DNA from: Neobacillus nitrireducens
Lineage (GTDB): Bacteria; Bacillota; Bacilli; Bacillales; Cytobacillaceae
Assembly (NCBI RefSeq): GCF_030915405.1
Contig: NZ_CP133262.1
Coordinates: 1,054,001-1,118,000, forward strand
DNA length: 64,000 bases
Direction: 5' to 3'
The stretch's first letter is position 1, and the number at the start of each line of letters is the position of its first letter. Below the pieces are notes generated by a model. It was given only the letters and a program-made list of their open reading frames with translations. It made no database searches and was not told the DNA's origin. A program made the translations under genes and the position numbers. Below, piece after piece: positions 31,189-39,436 of this stretch.

Positions 31189-31962
31189 TTACCAGGTAAG
31201 CAATGAGGCTACCCGTTCGGCAATTAAACGGTATCCTTTTGAGTTCGGATGAAACTTATCAGAATACAAATAGTCATTAACCTTCAACTCAAATAAATCA
31301 AAGGTTGGTACAAACACAATTTTTGGAAAAGAGGCACTTACTTCAGCACTGTCATAATTCCAGTGGCGAACCACTTTCGACATTTCTCTTCCTTGGTCTA
31401 AATCAATAAACGGGTTATACAATCCAATGAAAAACACATTCGCCTTGGGATTATTTTTGCGGATTTGTTCAAAAATAAATTTTAAATTGTTCAAGTATTT
31501 TTTTTCAATGGTTGTTATGTCACCTGTTTCAAAATCCATTAAAGCTTGGCCGCCACGGAACAAGTCGTTTCCGCCAATCGTTACGAGCACCATATCTGCT
31601 TTTTGAATTTGTCGCCCAACTTCCGTTTCCTGAACTTGCTTTCTTAATGAGTCGGATCTTTGCCCGTTAATGCCTAGGTTTGTAAGCTGGACCGGACGCT
31701 TCGTTTTTCCCTTGATTTCATCGATCAGGACACCAACATAGCCCTTGCCGGTTTCATCGCCAGTTCCTCTCGTTAATGAATCGCCCAAGGCTACGATGGT
31801 TAACCCTTTTTGATTTTCCACCTTGGAAACGGTTTTTGCTTTCGGAATTTTTTCTGGAGTTCCAGCATAATATTCACCTACAGCCCAGCCAAGTCCGATC
31901 AGCCAGAGCAGGCAGAATAATGCAGCAATGCCAGTGATCGAACGTATCACATTCTTATTCAT
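31189..31962 (-). CDS. SGNH/GDSL-family hydrolase, membrane-anchored
   Basis: A 257-residue esterase-type hydrolase with an N-terminal membrane anchor (residues 8-28, GIAALFCLLWLIGLGWAVG), so it acts outside the membrane. Block I VALGDSLTRG holds the catalytic serine; block II has a glycine in LGINGQRSD; block III TIGGNDLF; block V DKFHPNSKGY holds the catalytic Asp/His. Likely a lipase, acyl-esterase or deacetylase. The ATG follows AAAGGATG. First gene of the operon with the ABC transporter, an arrangement often seen in Bacillus; the shared function is unknown. Confidence 0.9.
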   Translation of the reverse strand: MNKNVIRSITGIAALFCLLWLIGLGWAVGEYYAGTPEKIPKAKTVSKVENQKGLTIVALGDSLTRGTGDETGKGYVGVLIDEIKGKTKRPVQLTNLGINGQRSDSLRKQVQETEVGRQIQKADMVLVTIGGNDLFRGGQALMDFETGDITTIEKKYLNNLKFIFEQIRKNNPKANVFFIGLYNPFIDLDQGREMSKVVRHWNYDSAEVSASFPKIVFVPTFDLFELKVNDYLYSDKFHPNSKGYRLIAERVASLLTW

Positions 31963-32124
31963 TAAATTACATCCTTTCTGGCCATCTCTTCTATTTAAAT
32001 TAAATCATAGTTGCGAGACGAATCAAACTTTCAATGCCTTTATATCGTGTGAAATATGTAAAGGTTTGGTATTTGGTAACTTTTTAAATATTTTCCCCAA
32101 ATTTGAGGTTTTTTAAAAAATAAA

Positions 32125-32150
32125 GCCGACTTCCATTTTTGGAAATCGGC
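32125..32150 (-). terminator. Terminator of hmp
   Basis: On the minus strand GCCGATTTCCA pairs with TGGAAGTCGGC (one mismatch), followed by TTTATTTTTT. Confidence 0.85.
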
Positions 32151-32158
32151 GGTTTCTA

Positions 32159-33373
32159 TTATTCTTCTAAATTTCCCATCGGGCCAAAAAATTCAAAGTG
32201 AATTTTTTCTTCGTTAACCCCTAGTTCCTTTAATGAACGATTAATAGCCTTCATAAACGGAACAGGCCCACAAAAATAAAAATCTGCGTCCTTTGTATCA
32301 ATTTTTTCATTCAGCCAATCACGCGTTACATAGCCTTCAACATCAAAACGATTATTCAGACGATCCTCTTCTGTCGGTGAATCGTAAAAGAAATAGGAGG
32401 TGACGTTTTCAAGGACTGATACCTCTTCAACTTCATCTCGTAATGCATGTACATTCCCATTTGCTGCTGCATGAATAAATGTTACCTTTCGTTCAGGCTG
32501 GACCTCAACGACTGTCTTCAACATACTCATCATTGGTGTCAAACCTACACCGCCACTTAGTAACACAACTGGTGAATTTTTTTCAGTATCAAGCATGAAA
32601 TCCCCTGCAGGAGCACTTACTTTTAAAATATCTCCTTGGTTCACTCCATCGTGCAAGTAATTGGAGACCATTCCGTCTGGATTTTCCGTTCCTGCTTCGC
32701 GCTTCACACTAATCCGGTAATGGTCTTTACCAGGCGCATCTGAAAGGCTGTATTGACGAATATGGGTGAACTTTTCACCAGCTATTTCTAGTTTAATACT
32801 AATATATTGACCAGGGATAAAATCTGCAATTTTATTATGATCTTCAGGTTTTAAGTAGAAAGAGGTAATTACTTCACTTTCGACTACTTTACGGTCAACT
32901 ATAAAGTTGCGGAAGCCCTCCCAGCCACCTTGTTGATTTTGCGTTTCATCATATAACTCTGCTTCTACACTGATAAAAACATCCGCGATTACTTGATACG
33001 CTTGAGCCCATGCATCAATAATCTCATCGGTGGCTGCATCACCAAGTACATCCTTAATAGCTAACAAAAGGTGTTTTCCGACGATTGGATAATGTTCAGG
33101 CTTAATCCCAAGGCTTCTGTGTTTTTGAGCAATTTGTTTTACTACCGGAAGAATTGCTCCAAGATTGTCGATGTACATAGCTGCAGCATAAACAGTTCCA
33201 GCCAATGCCTTTTGTTGTCTGCCTTGTTTTTGATTGGCATGATTAAAGATATTTAATAATTCAGGATGGTTACCAAACATTAATTGGTAAAATCGAGTGG
33301 TAATTTTTTCACCATGTTGTTCTAATACCGGGACTGTTGATTTGATGATTTCAATCGTTTTTTGATCTAACAT
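32159..33373 (-). CDS. hmp: Flavohemoglobin, nitric oxide dioxygenase
   Basis: Converts nitric oxide to nitrate with O2 and NAD(P)H. Three domains in 404 residues: globin (1-140; proximal His in [13 protein letters not shown]), FAD domain (about 150-255; RQYSLSD) and NAD domain (about 265-400; [15 protein letters not shown], then FCGPVPFM). The ATG follows AAGGAGTG. The upstream region carries an FNR-like box, a Rex-like box and a 24-bp inverted repeat. No nsrR or nitrite gene adjoins it. Confidence 0.96.
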   Translation of the reverse strand: MLDQKTIEIIKSTVPVLEQHGEKITTRFYQLMFGNHPELLNIFNHANQKQGRQQKALAGTVYAAAMYIDNLGAILPVVKQIAQKHRSLGIKPEHYPIVGKHLLLAIKDVLGDAATDEIIDAWAQAYQVIADVFISVEAELYDETQNQQGGWEGFRNFIVDRKVVESEVITSFYLKPEDHNKIADFIPGQYISIKLEIAGEKFTHIRQYSLSDAPGKDHYRISVKREAGTENPDGMVSNYLHDGVNQGDILKVSAPAGDFMLDTEKNSPVVLLSGGVGLTPMMSMLKTVVEVQPERKVTFIHAAANGNVHALRDEVEEVSVLENVTSYFFYDSPTEEDRLNNRFDVEGYVTRDWLNEKIDTKDADFYFCGPVPFMKAINRSLKELGVNEEKIHFEFFGPMGNLEE

Positions 33374-33390
33374 TCATAACACTCCTTATG

Positions 33391-33414
33391 TAATCACTAT
33401 ATCCATAGTGATTA
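33391..33414. promoter_or_regulatory. 24-bp inverted repeat upstream of hmp
   Basis: TAATCACTAT-ATCC-ATAGTGATTA: perfect 10-bp arms, 18 bp before the hmp start codon, next to the ribosome binding site. A probable operator or leader hairpin; it does not look like the B. subtilis NsrR site I know. Confidence 0.6.
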
Positions 33415-33431
33415 TATGAAATATTTCACAA
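33414..33431. promoter_or_regulatory. Rex-like site upstream of hmp
   Basis: ATATGAAATATTTCACAA differs from the Rex palindrome TTGTGAAATATTTCACAA at only two positions. It adjoins the 24-bp inverted repeat. Confidence 0.5.
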
Positions 33432-33437
33432 ACGATA

Positions 33438-33453
33438 AGTGATTTAAATCACA
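33438..33453. promoter_or_regulatory. FNR-like site upstream of hmp
   Basis: On the minus strand TGTGATTTAAATCACT matches the FNR/CRP-type TGTGA-N6-TCACA with one mismatch. It lies 65-80 bp before the start codon, a sensible place for an anaerobic activator. Confidence 0.6.
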
Positions 33454-33678
33454 CACAGGTATATTTGAATCATTCGAACTAGGTCAATCCTAGCATTTTA
33501 TACCCTGAAATCTTCACAAAGTCTTCACATTTTAACATGACAAATATAACTTGTTGGTTAATATTTCTTCTTGTAAGGTTGATTCTAGTAAGCAAAACTA
33601 ACAAATTCTTTTACTAAAAAAATTAACATAATTAAAAGAGCAATAAATTAAGGTTTAACTGGAGGAAGAGGAATTAAC

Positions 33679-34527
33679 ATGAACAAAGCAAAAATTGCAT
33701 GGATTACCGATACTACAGCTTCTCTCAGCTATGAATTTATTGAGCAATATAATATACACGTCGTTCCGCTCCATATAGTCATTAATCAAGAATCCTATAG
33801 AGAAACAATAGACATCACACAAAAAGAGTTTTATGAGCGTATGAAAAAGGAAGATTCAAAATTCCAAACCTCGCAGCCGGCAATTGGTGATTTTGTGGAA
33901 CTATATACAAGGTTAAAGGAAGATTATGATTATGGAATAGCCATTCATGCTTCCAGTCTATTATCCGGTACGTTTCAAACCTCTGTAATGGCAGCGGAAA
34001 TGGCTGATTTTAAATTGTTGGCAATCGATTCACTGACAGGTTCCTATCCCCTTTCATTTTTAATAAAAAAAGGGATTGAACTCATGGAACAAGGCCTCGA
34101 TAGCAGTGAGGTTGTTGCTGAATTAAATACCTTACGCGAAAACACCCGCTTATTTTTAGTTCCCTCAAGCCTGGACCAGCTCCGCAAAAGCGGCAGAGTC
34201 TCTGGCGGTCAAGCAATTTTAGCTTCTTTATTTAACATTAAGCCGATATTGGCGATTGAAGATGGAGGCGCAAAGATAAAGGATAAAGTTCGCACTGAAA
34301 AAAGAGCACTAGCCTGGCTGATCAATAATTTAAAAACAGACCTGGAAACAAAGATTGTTAAAAAAGCAGCGATCGTCCATGCAAACGATTCAGAGAGAGC
34401 TGCTGAATTTGAGAAATTAGTCAAACAAACATTCCCTGAAATCGAAACGGAATCCATGATGCTGATTACTGTTGCCGGTGTGCATACAGGGGTAGGAACG
34501 CTTGGATTGTCTTGGGTTTGTGAATAG
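33679..34527 (+). CDS. DegV family fatty-acid-binding protein
   Basis: A 282-residue DegV/FakB-type protein that binds a fatty acid and may present it to the FakA kinase for phospholipid synthesis. The N-terminal ITDTTASLSYEF (family [ST]-D-[ST] start), SSLLSGTFQTSVMAA (fatty-acid carboxylate site) and the central LDQLRKSGRVSGGQAILASLFNIKPIL are intact, with GVHTGVGTLGLSWV at the C-terminus, matching the family's conserved end. ATG after GGAGGAAGAGG. Divergent from hmp. Followed by a strong terminator. Confidence 0.92.
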   Translation: MNKAKIAWITDTTASLSYEFIEQYNIHVVPLHIVINQESYRETIDITQKEFYERMKKEDSKFQTSQPAIGDFVELYTRLKEDYDYGIAIHASSLLSGTFQTSVMAAEMADFKLLAIDSLTGSYPLSFLIKKGIELMEQGLDSSEVVAELNTLRENTRLFLVPSSLDQLRKSGRVSGGQAILASLFNIKPILAIEDGGAKIKDKVRTEKRALAWLINNLKTDLETKIVKKAAIVHANDSERAAEFEKLVKQTFPEIETESMMLITVAGVHTGVGTLGLSWVCE

Positions 34528-34530
34528 AGA

Positions 34531-34562
34531 AAAGGACTGATGGGTTCAGTCCTTTTTTCTAT
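34531..34562 (+). terminator. Terminator after degV-family gene
   Basis: AAAGGACTGA-TGGGT-TCAGTCCTTT, 10-bp stem followed by TTTTC. Confidence 0.9.
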
Positions 34563-34657
34563 TCACAAATATTCTATTATTTTCCACCTCTTAATCTATT
34601 ATTTTGTATAATAGGTATAAATAGTTTTAATTAAAATCTTGGAATGGATTTGAATTG

Positions 34658-35245
34658 ATGAAAAATAGGAAACGAGTGTTTTTGATGATTGGAATTTTTG
34701 TTGCTTTAGGTTTGATATATATTGGTATTTTACAATTTAAAATCAGTCAATATAGTCATAAAGAAGCACCTAAAAATGTTGACTATTTGATTGTTCTTGG
34801 GGCGAGGGTAAAAGGAAATGTCCCTTCCTTGGCGCTTGCAAGCCGAATAAATGCAGCTGCTGTATATTTAAAGAACAACAAAGATACATTTGTCATTGCT
34901 TCAGGGGGAAAAGGTCCGGGTGAGGATATTTCCGAAGCTGAATCGATCAGGAGAGAACTAATCAAACAAGGAATAAACGAGAATCGGATGATCTTAGAAG
35001 ATCAATCCACCGATACCTATGAAAATATTAATTTTTCAAAAAAGCTTATTCCAGATGCTGCTGCGCACGGTCTTGTCGTTACCAATACCTTTCATCTTTA
35101 CCGAGCTGTCTCAATTGCCCGTGACTATGGTCTGGACGTACAGGGACTCTCGGCAGAAACTCCATGGAGTGCCGTGGGAAAATCCTATTCCCGCGAATAC
35201 TTGGCGATTACAAAATTCTATTTAAAAAGATATATCTTCCACTGA
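34658..35245 (+). CDS. YdcF/SanA-like DUF218 membrane protein
   Basis: A 195-residue DUF218 protein with an N-terminal membrane anchor (about residues 8-25) and an outside or cytoplasmic-face Rossmann-like domain. Motifs: YLIVLGARVKG, ALASRINAAAVYLK, IASGGKGPGEDISEAESI, EDQSTDTYENINFSK and TNTFHLYRAVSIA, which are the family's five conserved blocks. Relatives (SanA, ElyC, YdcF) affect envelope integrity and lipid-carrier metabolism; the activity is not firmly known. The ATG at 34658 follows GGAATGGA, a weak ribosome binding site. Confidence 0.88.
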   Translation: MKNRKRVFLMIGIFVALGLIYIGILQFKISQYSHKEAPKNVDYLIVLGARVKGNVPSLALASRINAAAVYLKNNKDTFVIASGGKGPGEDISEAESIRRELIKQGINENRMILEDQSTDTYENINFSKKLIPDAAAHGLVVTNTFHLYRAVSIARDYGLDVQGLSAETPWSAVGKSYSREYLAITKFYLKRYIFH

Positions 35246-35258
35246 GATATCTACTAGG

Positions 35259-35288
35259 AAAAGAGTACTGAGACCCAGTACTCTTTTG
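35259..35288. terminator. Bidirectional terminator
   Basis: AAAAGAGTACTG-AGACC-CAGTACTCTTTT, a 12-bp perfect stem between the convergent YdcF-like and GNAT genes. Confidence 0.9.
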
Positions 35289-35291
35289 TAA

Positions 35292-35858
35292 TTAGCTTTG
35301 AGATATTTTTGCATAGACACACGTATCTCTTAATTCTTTGCCATTCGCTGATATTTGATCATTTTTTAAAATTCCTTCTAAGGAAAATCCTAAACGTTCA
35401 GGAATGGCCCGACTTCTGGTATTATTGGAGTCGCAGCGAATCTCAACTCGTTTTGCTTTGAGTTCAGTAAAGGCAAATTTCGTTATTGCCTCTGCTGCCT
35501 CCGTGATATACCCCTTCCCACTAAAGCGCGTATCAACCCAGTAACCTATTTCAACCTTCGGGATATCCCAATTAATTCTGTGCAAACCAGAAGACCCGAT
35601 GAATTCTCCTGTTTTCCTATTAAAGATATGTAACCTCAAATCCTCACGAGTTAAAAACTTAGCATGGGCCTCCCGCATGTTTACCTCTACATCTGCCTCT
35701 GTTTGCTCGCGATGGGCCCAGGGCATCCATTCTTTTAGTTCATTTAAGGATGCTTGCATTGCTTGGTAAACAACAGTACCATCTCCAGGCATCGGCATGC
35801 GAATGAATAATCTGTCTGAGGAAAATTGATTAGGAAAGTCTAATAGTATTGGTTTCAA
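35292..35858 (-). CDS. GNAT acetyltransferase, RimL/RimJ type
   Basis: A 188-residue N-acetyltransferase. The pattern LFIRMPMPGDG at the start, VEIGYWVDTRFSGKGYITEAAEAITKFAF (acetyl-CoA-binding motif A with R/Q-x-x-G-x-G/A replaced by R-F-S-G-K-G-Y), and VEIRCDSNNTRSRAIPERLGFSLEGILKN is characteristic of ribosomal-protein serine/alanine acetyltransferases such as YdaF/RimL. Substrate unproven. ATG after AAGGGGGGCG. Isolated gene. Confidence 0.9.
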   Translation of the reverse strand: MKPILLDFPNQFSSDRLFIRMPMPGDGTVVYQAMQASLNELKEWMPWAHREQTEADVEVNMREAHAKFLTREDLRLHIFNRKTGEFIGSSGLHRINWDIPKVEIGYWVDTRFSGKGYITEAAEAITKFAFTELKAKRVEIRCDSNNTRSRAIPERLGFSLEGILKNDQISANGKELRDTCVYAKISQS

Positions 35859-36000
35859 AAACTCGCCCCCCTTCTGAATATTAGATATTCTCTACAGATT
35901 TTTTATTTCCTTTTTTTCGAAAAAATTGTTGAAATCAGGATTCGTCAACGAAATGAGGAATTAGCTGATAGAAAAAATCCGAGGATAGCTCGATAAATAT

Positions 36001-36063
36001 ATTCGCTCATTAAACGGAACGATCCGCTCATTGAACCGAGAAATCCGCTCATTGGAAGATAAT
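36001..36063. repeat. Three tandem degenerate 21-bp repeats
   Basis: Units at 36001-36021, 36022-36042 and 36043-36063 share ATYCGCTCATTRAA, the rest varying. They lie in the gap between the GNAT gene and proS. From memory, similar CCGCTCATTGAAC runs are scattered in Bacillaceae gaps. Confidence 0.7.
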
Positions 36064-36100
36064 TTATTCAAAAACGACCTTCTTATCAATCACTATTTCA

Positions 36101-36132
36101 AAAAAAGACCCTTCCCCGTAAGGAAGAGCCTC
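36101..36132 (-). terminator. Terminator of proS
   Basis: On the minus strand GCTCTTCC-TTACGG-GGAAGGGT (with a G-T pair) is followed by CTTTTTTT, just past the stop codon. Confidence 0.8.
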
Positions 36133-36146
36133 TAAATATTCTATTT

Positions 36147-37577
36147 TTAGTATGCTTTTGCCCAATAAACCATCTTATCTGCAGCTTCTCCACAGCATAC
36201 GCATTTATCCGATACCTGTTCTTGCTCGAATGGCATACATCTAGATGTTGCCGTTGTATCTTCTTTGATTTTTTCTTCACAAGCTAGGTCTCCGCACCAC
36301 ATAGCCTTAATAAAACCAGGTTTTGCTTCAAGAGATTGCTTTAACTCATCAAGTGTCACAGCCACGGTTGTTCTTTCTTCCCGATGAGTAAGTGCTTTAT
36401 TGTATAAATTTGCTTGAATTTCATCTAATAATTCAACAAGCTTTGTTTCTAATTGGTCCAGTGGCACAAACACTTTCTCTAACGTATCGCGTCTTACTAA
36501 AACCACTTGCTTGTTTTCAATATCTTTAGGTCCAACCTCTAGACGAACTGGAATACCTTTCATTTCATACTCATTGAACTTCCAGCCTGGCTTTTTATCG
36601 CTGGCATCAATTTCAACACGGGCAACTTGACCAAGTGACTTTTTCAAATCATAGGCAAAATCAAGCACGCCTTCTTTATGTTGCGCAATCGGCACAATCA
36701 TCACTTGAGTTGGCGCTGCTTTTGGCGGAATGACTAGACCGCGGTCATCGCCGTGGACCATGATTAAAGCACCAATAATTCTTGTTGTAAAGCCCCAAGA
36801 CGTTTGATGGACATATTGCAGCTTTCCTTCTTTGTCGGTGTACTGAATGTTAAACGCTTCAGCAAATCCTGTACCAAAGTGGTGGGATGTGCCAGACTGT
36901 AATGCTTTTCCATCATGCATTAAGCTTTCGATTGTAAACGTAGCTTTTGCACCGGCAAACTTTTCTTTTTCCGTTTTTTGACCCTTTACAACTGGAATTG
37001 CAAGAATTTCTTCACAAATAGCTGCATAAACGTTTAGCATTTTAATGGTTTCTTCCATTGCGTCTTCGTCAGTCGCATGTGCAGTATGACCTTCTTGCCA
37101 TAAAAATTCTAATGTCCGTAAGAAAGGACGAGTAGTTTTTTCCCACCGAACGACGTTTGCCCATTGGTTATATAGCTTTGGAAGATCTCTATAAGAATGA
37201 ATAATGTTGCTATAGTGCTCACAGAAAAGAACCTCGGATGTCGGGCGGACAACTAAGCGTTCTGCGAGTGGTTCTGACCCGCCATGTGTAACCCATGCCA
37301 CTTCTGGTGCAAAACCTTCCACATGGTCTTTTTCTTTTTGAAGCAAGCTTTCAGGAATAAATAAAGGCATATAAACATTTTCATGCCCGGTTTCTTTAAT
37401 TCGGCGATCCAATTCATTTTTAATATTATCCCATAAAGCATAGCCATAGGGACGAATAATCATCGAACCACGTACGCTTGAATAATCAATCAAATCAGCT
37501 TTTGTGACGACATCTGTATACCACTGAGCGAAATCATCGTCCATCGCTGTAACATCTTTAACAAATTCTTTTGCCAT
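36147..37577 (-). CDS. proS: Prolyl-tRNA synthetase, type 3 (archaeal/eukaryal-like)
   Basis: A 476-residue class II aminoacyl-tRNA synthetase. It has motif 2 [25 protein letters not shown], motif 3 [21 protein letters not shown], the anticodon-binding domain, and a C-terminal zinc region with [25 protein letters not shown] and KCVCCGEAA, ending in AKAY; the short C-terminal Tyr-ending tail and Zn domain define the type 3 form. It lacks the editing insertion found in the common bacterial form, unlike the usual B. subtilis ProS. ATG (MAKEF) follows GAGGTG; the longer frame adds 24 residues with no site. A T-box leader with a Pro-type specifier controls it. Confidence 0.95.
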   Translation of the reverse strand: MAKEFVKDVTAMDDDFAQWYTDVVTKADLIDYSSVRGSMIIRPYGYALWDNIKNELDRRIKETGHENVYMPLFIPESLLQKEKDHVEGFAPEVAWVTHGGSEPLAERLVVRPTSEVLFCEHYSNIIHSYRDLPKLYNQWANVVRWEKTTRPFLRTLEFLWQEGHTAHATDEDAMEETIKMLNVYAAICEEILAIPVVKGQKTEKEKFAGAKATFTIESLMHDGKALQSGTSHHFGTGFAEAFNIQYTDKEGKLQYVHQTSWGFTTRIIGALIMVHGDDRGLVIPPKAAPTQVMIVPIAQHKEGVLDFAYDLKKSLGQVARVEIDASDKKPGWKFNEYEMKGIPVRLEVGPKDIENKQVVLVRRDTLEKVFVPLDQLETKLVELLDEIQANLYNKALTHREERTTVAVTLDELKQSLEAKPGFIKAMWCGDLACEEKIKEDTTATSRCMPFEQEQVSDKCVCCGEAADKMVYWAKAY

Positions 37578-37632
37578 GTTTGACACCTCATTAATTTTTT
37601 TAATATAGAAATATAGTTTTCCACTTTGAATT

Positions 37633-37785
37633 ATGTCCAGCTCCAGCACCCAGCAGCTAGTGGACTTCGCTCTTTTCCCTACGATAAGTCAACATCGAAT
37701 CGCTCCGCTCTCCGTGTTTCCTTTATCTCAGTCAAAGCGCTCCAGTCCATACGCTGCTAAACGGGCGCTTCCGCTTTTAATCACA
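37633..37785. repeat. Dispersed Bacillaceae intergenic repeat inserted in the proS leader
   Basis: About 150 bp starting with CCAGCTCCAGCACCCAGCAG and containing GATAAGTCAACATCGA, GTGTTTCCTTTATCTCAGTC and the ending GGGCGCTTCCGCTTTT. I know close relatives from other Bacillaceae gaps. It sits between the T-box terminator and proS, so it is part of the proS mRNA leader. Confidence 0.7.
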
Positions 37786-38005
37786 AAAAGACCTTGTTCC
37801 CAAAAAAGGGACCAAGGCCTGGCGGTACCACCCTAAATTCATAAAGCAAAAAGCTTTATACACTTTCAATGATAACGGACATTATCCGCATGTATCTTCA
37901 AATTCGATACAGAACTCAGAGGCAGGTTCAAATGACCGTCTTAAGAAACCTCGCACCATTGGTTTCCTCTCTTGGTAAGACCTTTTCACTTTACTAATCC
38001 CCGTC
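37784..38005 (-). promoter_or_regulatory. T-box leader (proline-type) of proS
   Basis: On the minus strand the T-box sequence AGGGTGGTACCGC (37821-37833) precedes a terminator (GGCCTTGGTCCC-TTTTTT-GGGAACAAGGTC then TTTTTG, 37784-37820). Upstream lies stem I with AGAGAGGAAACCAATGG and GTGCGAGG; the probable specifier is CCT (Pro) in TTGAACCTGCC. Uncharged tRNA-Pro should pair with it and stop termination. Confidence 0.92.
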
Positions 38006-38167
38006 ATAGTTTCAATAGTATTTTTGAAAATTATATATTTCATCTGAACAAAAGTCAATTTTTTTTGGAATATTTTGCTGAAGTGAGCATATTTACACTG
38101 AATTTACTTTAATCGATTAATTTTATCGGTTAAAATGCTAGTAATTAGAAAAAATGGGGTGGCTGAC

Positions 38168-38299
38168 TTGGAAAAAGAAAAGGATGATCTCCAACAAGAA
38201 GAGGAAGAAAAAGAATTTCTCCTTGAGTACATTAAAATGCAAAATGAAGCCATGAAAAGAATATATAAAAATACCCTTGATAAAAAAGAAGAAAAATAG
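38168..38299 (+). CDS. Small acidic, coiled-coil protein (43 aa)
   Basis: A frame starting at a TTG five bases after GGGGTGG, giving a 43-residue protein: a Glu/Lys/Gln-rich first half (EKEKDDLQQEEEEKEFLLE) and YIKMQNEAMKRIYKNTLDKK. The heptad-like spacing of L, I, M and Y suggests one amphipathic helix. I do not recognise it. Small proteins of this sort are common in Bacillaceae and missed by length-limited gene finders. It lies between the proS leader and the cupredoxin gene. Confidence 0.5.
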   Translation: MEKEKDDLQQEEEEKEFLLEYIKMQNEAMKRIYKNTLDKKEEK

Positions 38300-38450
38300 A
38301 ACGACCTCCTTTTATGATACTTGCTCAAATATCTCAACAAAGTTCATTAAACGTTCAAATTAATCACTGAAAATACAAATTTGAAGAAGTAATTTACATT
38401 TATAATACTCTTATGTTGTAAAACCACCTACACATCAGAGGAGACAAAAT

Positions 38451-39344
38451 ATGAATGTATTTGCGATTATTTCGGCAATTATTGTGGCGATGGGTACTGG
38501 TTATTCCATCTATTCTGTTTACCGTCATAAAAATAAGCTTGCCAACACATCGGGAGTTATGATTAGTATGGTCATTGCGGTAATCACCGGGTTACTGACC
38601 GGGAGTATTATTGGTATTCTTTCCGGTGAGATTTTTCTAGTGGTTGGAGTCAGTATGATCATCGGTTTCGTCGTCGGTTTCTTAGCTGGACACCCTATCG
38701 GAATATTAGCGATCCTGATGGGATCTATTTCAGGTTTAATGGGCGGAATTATTGGTTCCATCCTTGGTGCTTTCATTCAATTTATTAACCCTACTATATT
38801 GCTAGGGATCTTACTGGGATTTTATATTTTAATTATCGGATTCGTGATCATGTATATTTTCGTAGAATCCAATAATAAATTATCGCTTGATACACAAGAG
38901 CTCTCACCATTTGCGATTATTGCAGGAGGCGTCGTGCTAGTATCATTATTTTTATTTATGTATAGCAGTGATATGGTCGAAATTCCCGGTCAAAGTAAAA
39001 CGACTCAAAAAGAAACTCAACAAGCAGCTACGACACCAGAGGCTGCCAAAACAGAAGTGGATGTAACAAAGGCAAGCAAGCCGCTAGTTAAGATGAAAGT
39101 AACCACACAAGGGTACACACCTAATGTGATCCGAGTTAAAAAAGGCGTACCTGTAGAACTAGAAATTAATAATCCGCTTGATAGTAGTAATTGTATCTCC
39201 ACCTTTATGATTCCTGATTTTAATATTAACAATGTCAACCTAAAAACAGGAACAACAAAACTAACCTTTACACCTGATAAATCAGGCGAATACACCTTTA
39301 GCTGTGGAATGCAAATGTTTAAAGGAACAATTATTGTTGAATAA
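38451..39344 (+). CDS. Multi-pass membrane protein with extracellular cupredoxin domain
   Basis: A 297-residue protein with about five to six N-terminal membrane segments (residues 1-180, very rich in Gly/Ile/Val), a Thr/Gln/Ala-rich linker (about 183-208) and a cupredoxin-like domain (about 212-297). The copper-site motif reads SSNCISTFMIPDF and YTFSCGMQMFKGTI, so the likely ligands are Cys, Cys and Met rather than the His-Cys-His-Met of plastocyanin. This resembles the cupredoxin_1 domains found with copper or iron transport and oxidase assembly in Bacillus. ATG after AGAGGAGA. A strong terminator follows. Function: probable copper handling at the outer membrane face, inferred. Confidence 0.8.
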   Translation: MNVFAIISAIIVAMGTGYSIYSVYRHKNKLANTSGVMISMVIAVITGLLTGSIIGILSGEIFLVVGVSMIIGFVVGFLAGHPIGILAILMGSISGLMGGIIGSILGAFIQFINPTILLGILLGFYILIIGFVIMYIFVESNNKLSLDTQELSPFAIIAGGVVLVSLFLFMYSSDMVEIPGQSKTTQKETQQAATTPEAAKTEVDVTKASKPLVKMKVTTQGYTPNVIRVKKGVPVELEINNPLDSSNCISTFMIPDFNINNVNLKTGTTKLTFTPDKSGEYTFSCGMQMFKGTIIVE

Positions 39345-39350
39345 ATCGCT

Positions 39351-39386
39351 AAGGCACACGAAGATTTTCGTGTGCCTTGTCTTTTT
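39351..39386 (+). terminator. Terminator after the cupredoxin gene
   Basis: AAGGCACACGAA-GATT-TTCGTGTGCCTT, 12-bp perfect stem followed by GTCTTTTT. Confidence 0.9.
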
Positions 39387-39401
39387 ATAAGCTAAGCCAA
39401 A

Positions 39402-39436
39402 CCAAAAACCCAAAATTAACTTCTTTGGGTTTTTGG
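39402..39436 (-). terminator. Terminator overlapping the sensor-kinase stop codon
   Basis: CCAAAAACCCAAA and TTTGGGTTTTTGG (13-bp arms) flank the stop codon of the histidine kinase. On the minus strand the second arm is T-rich, so the hairpin can end the operon. Confidence 0.7.

Noticed and set aside
36098-36280. 60-codon minus-strand frame at the proS end
   Set aside because: Out-of-frame shadow of the last proS codons and terminator.
37633-37836. 67-codon plus-strand frame before proS
   Set aside because: It lies wholly within the dispersed repeat and the T-box terminator, both non-coding.
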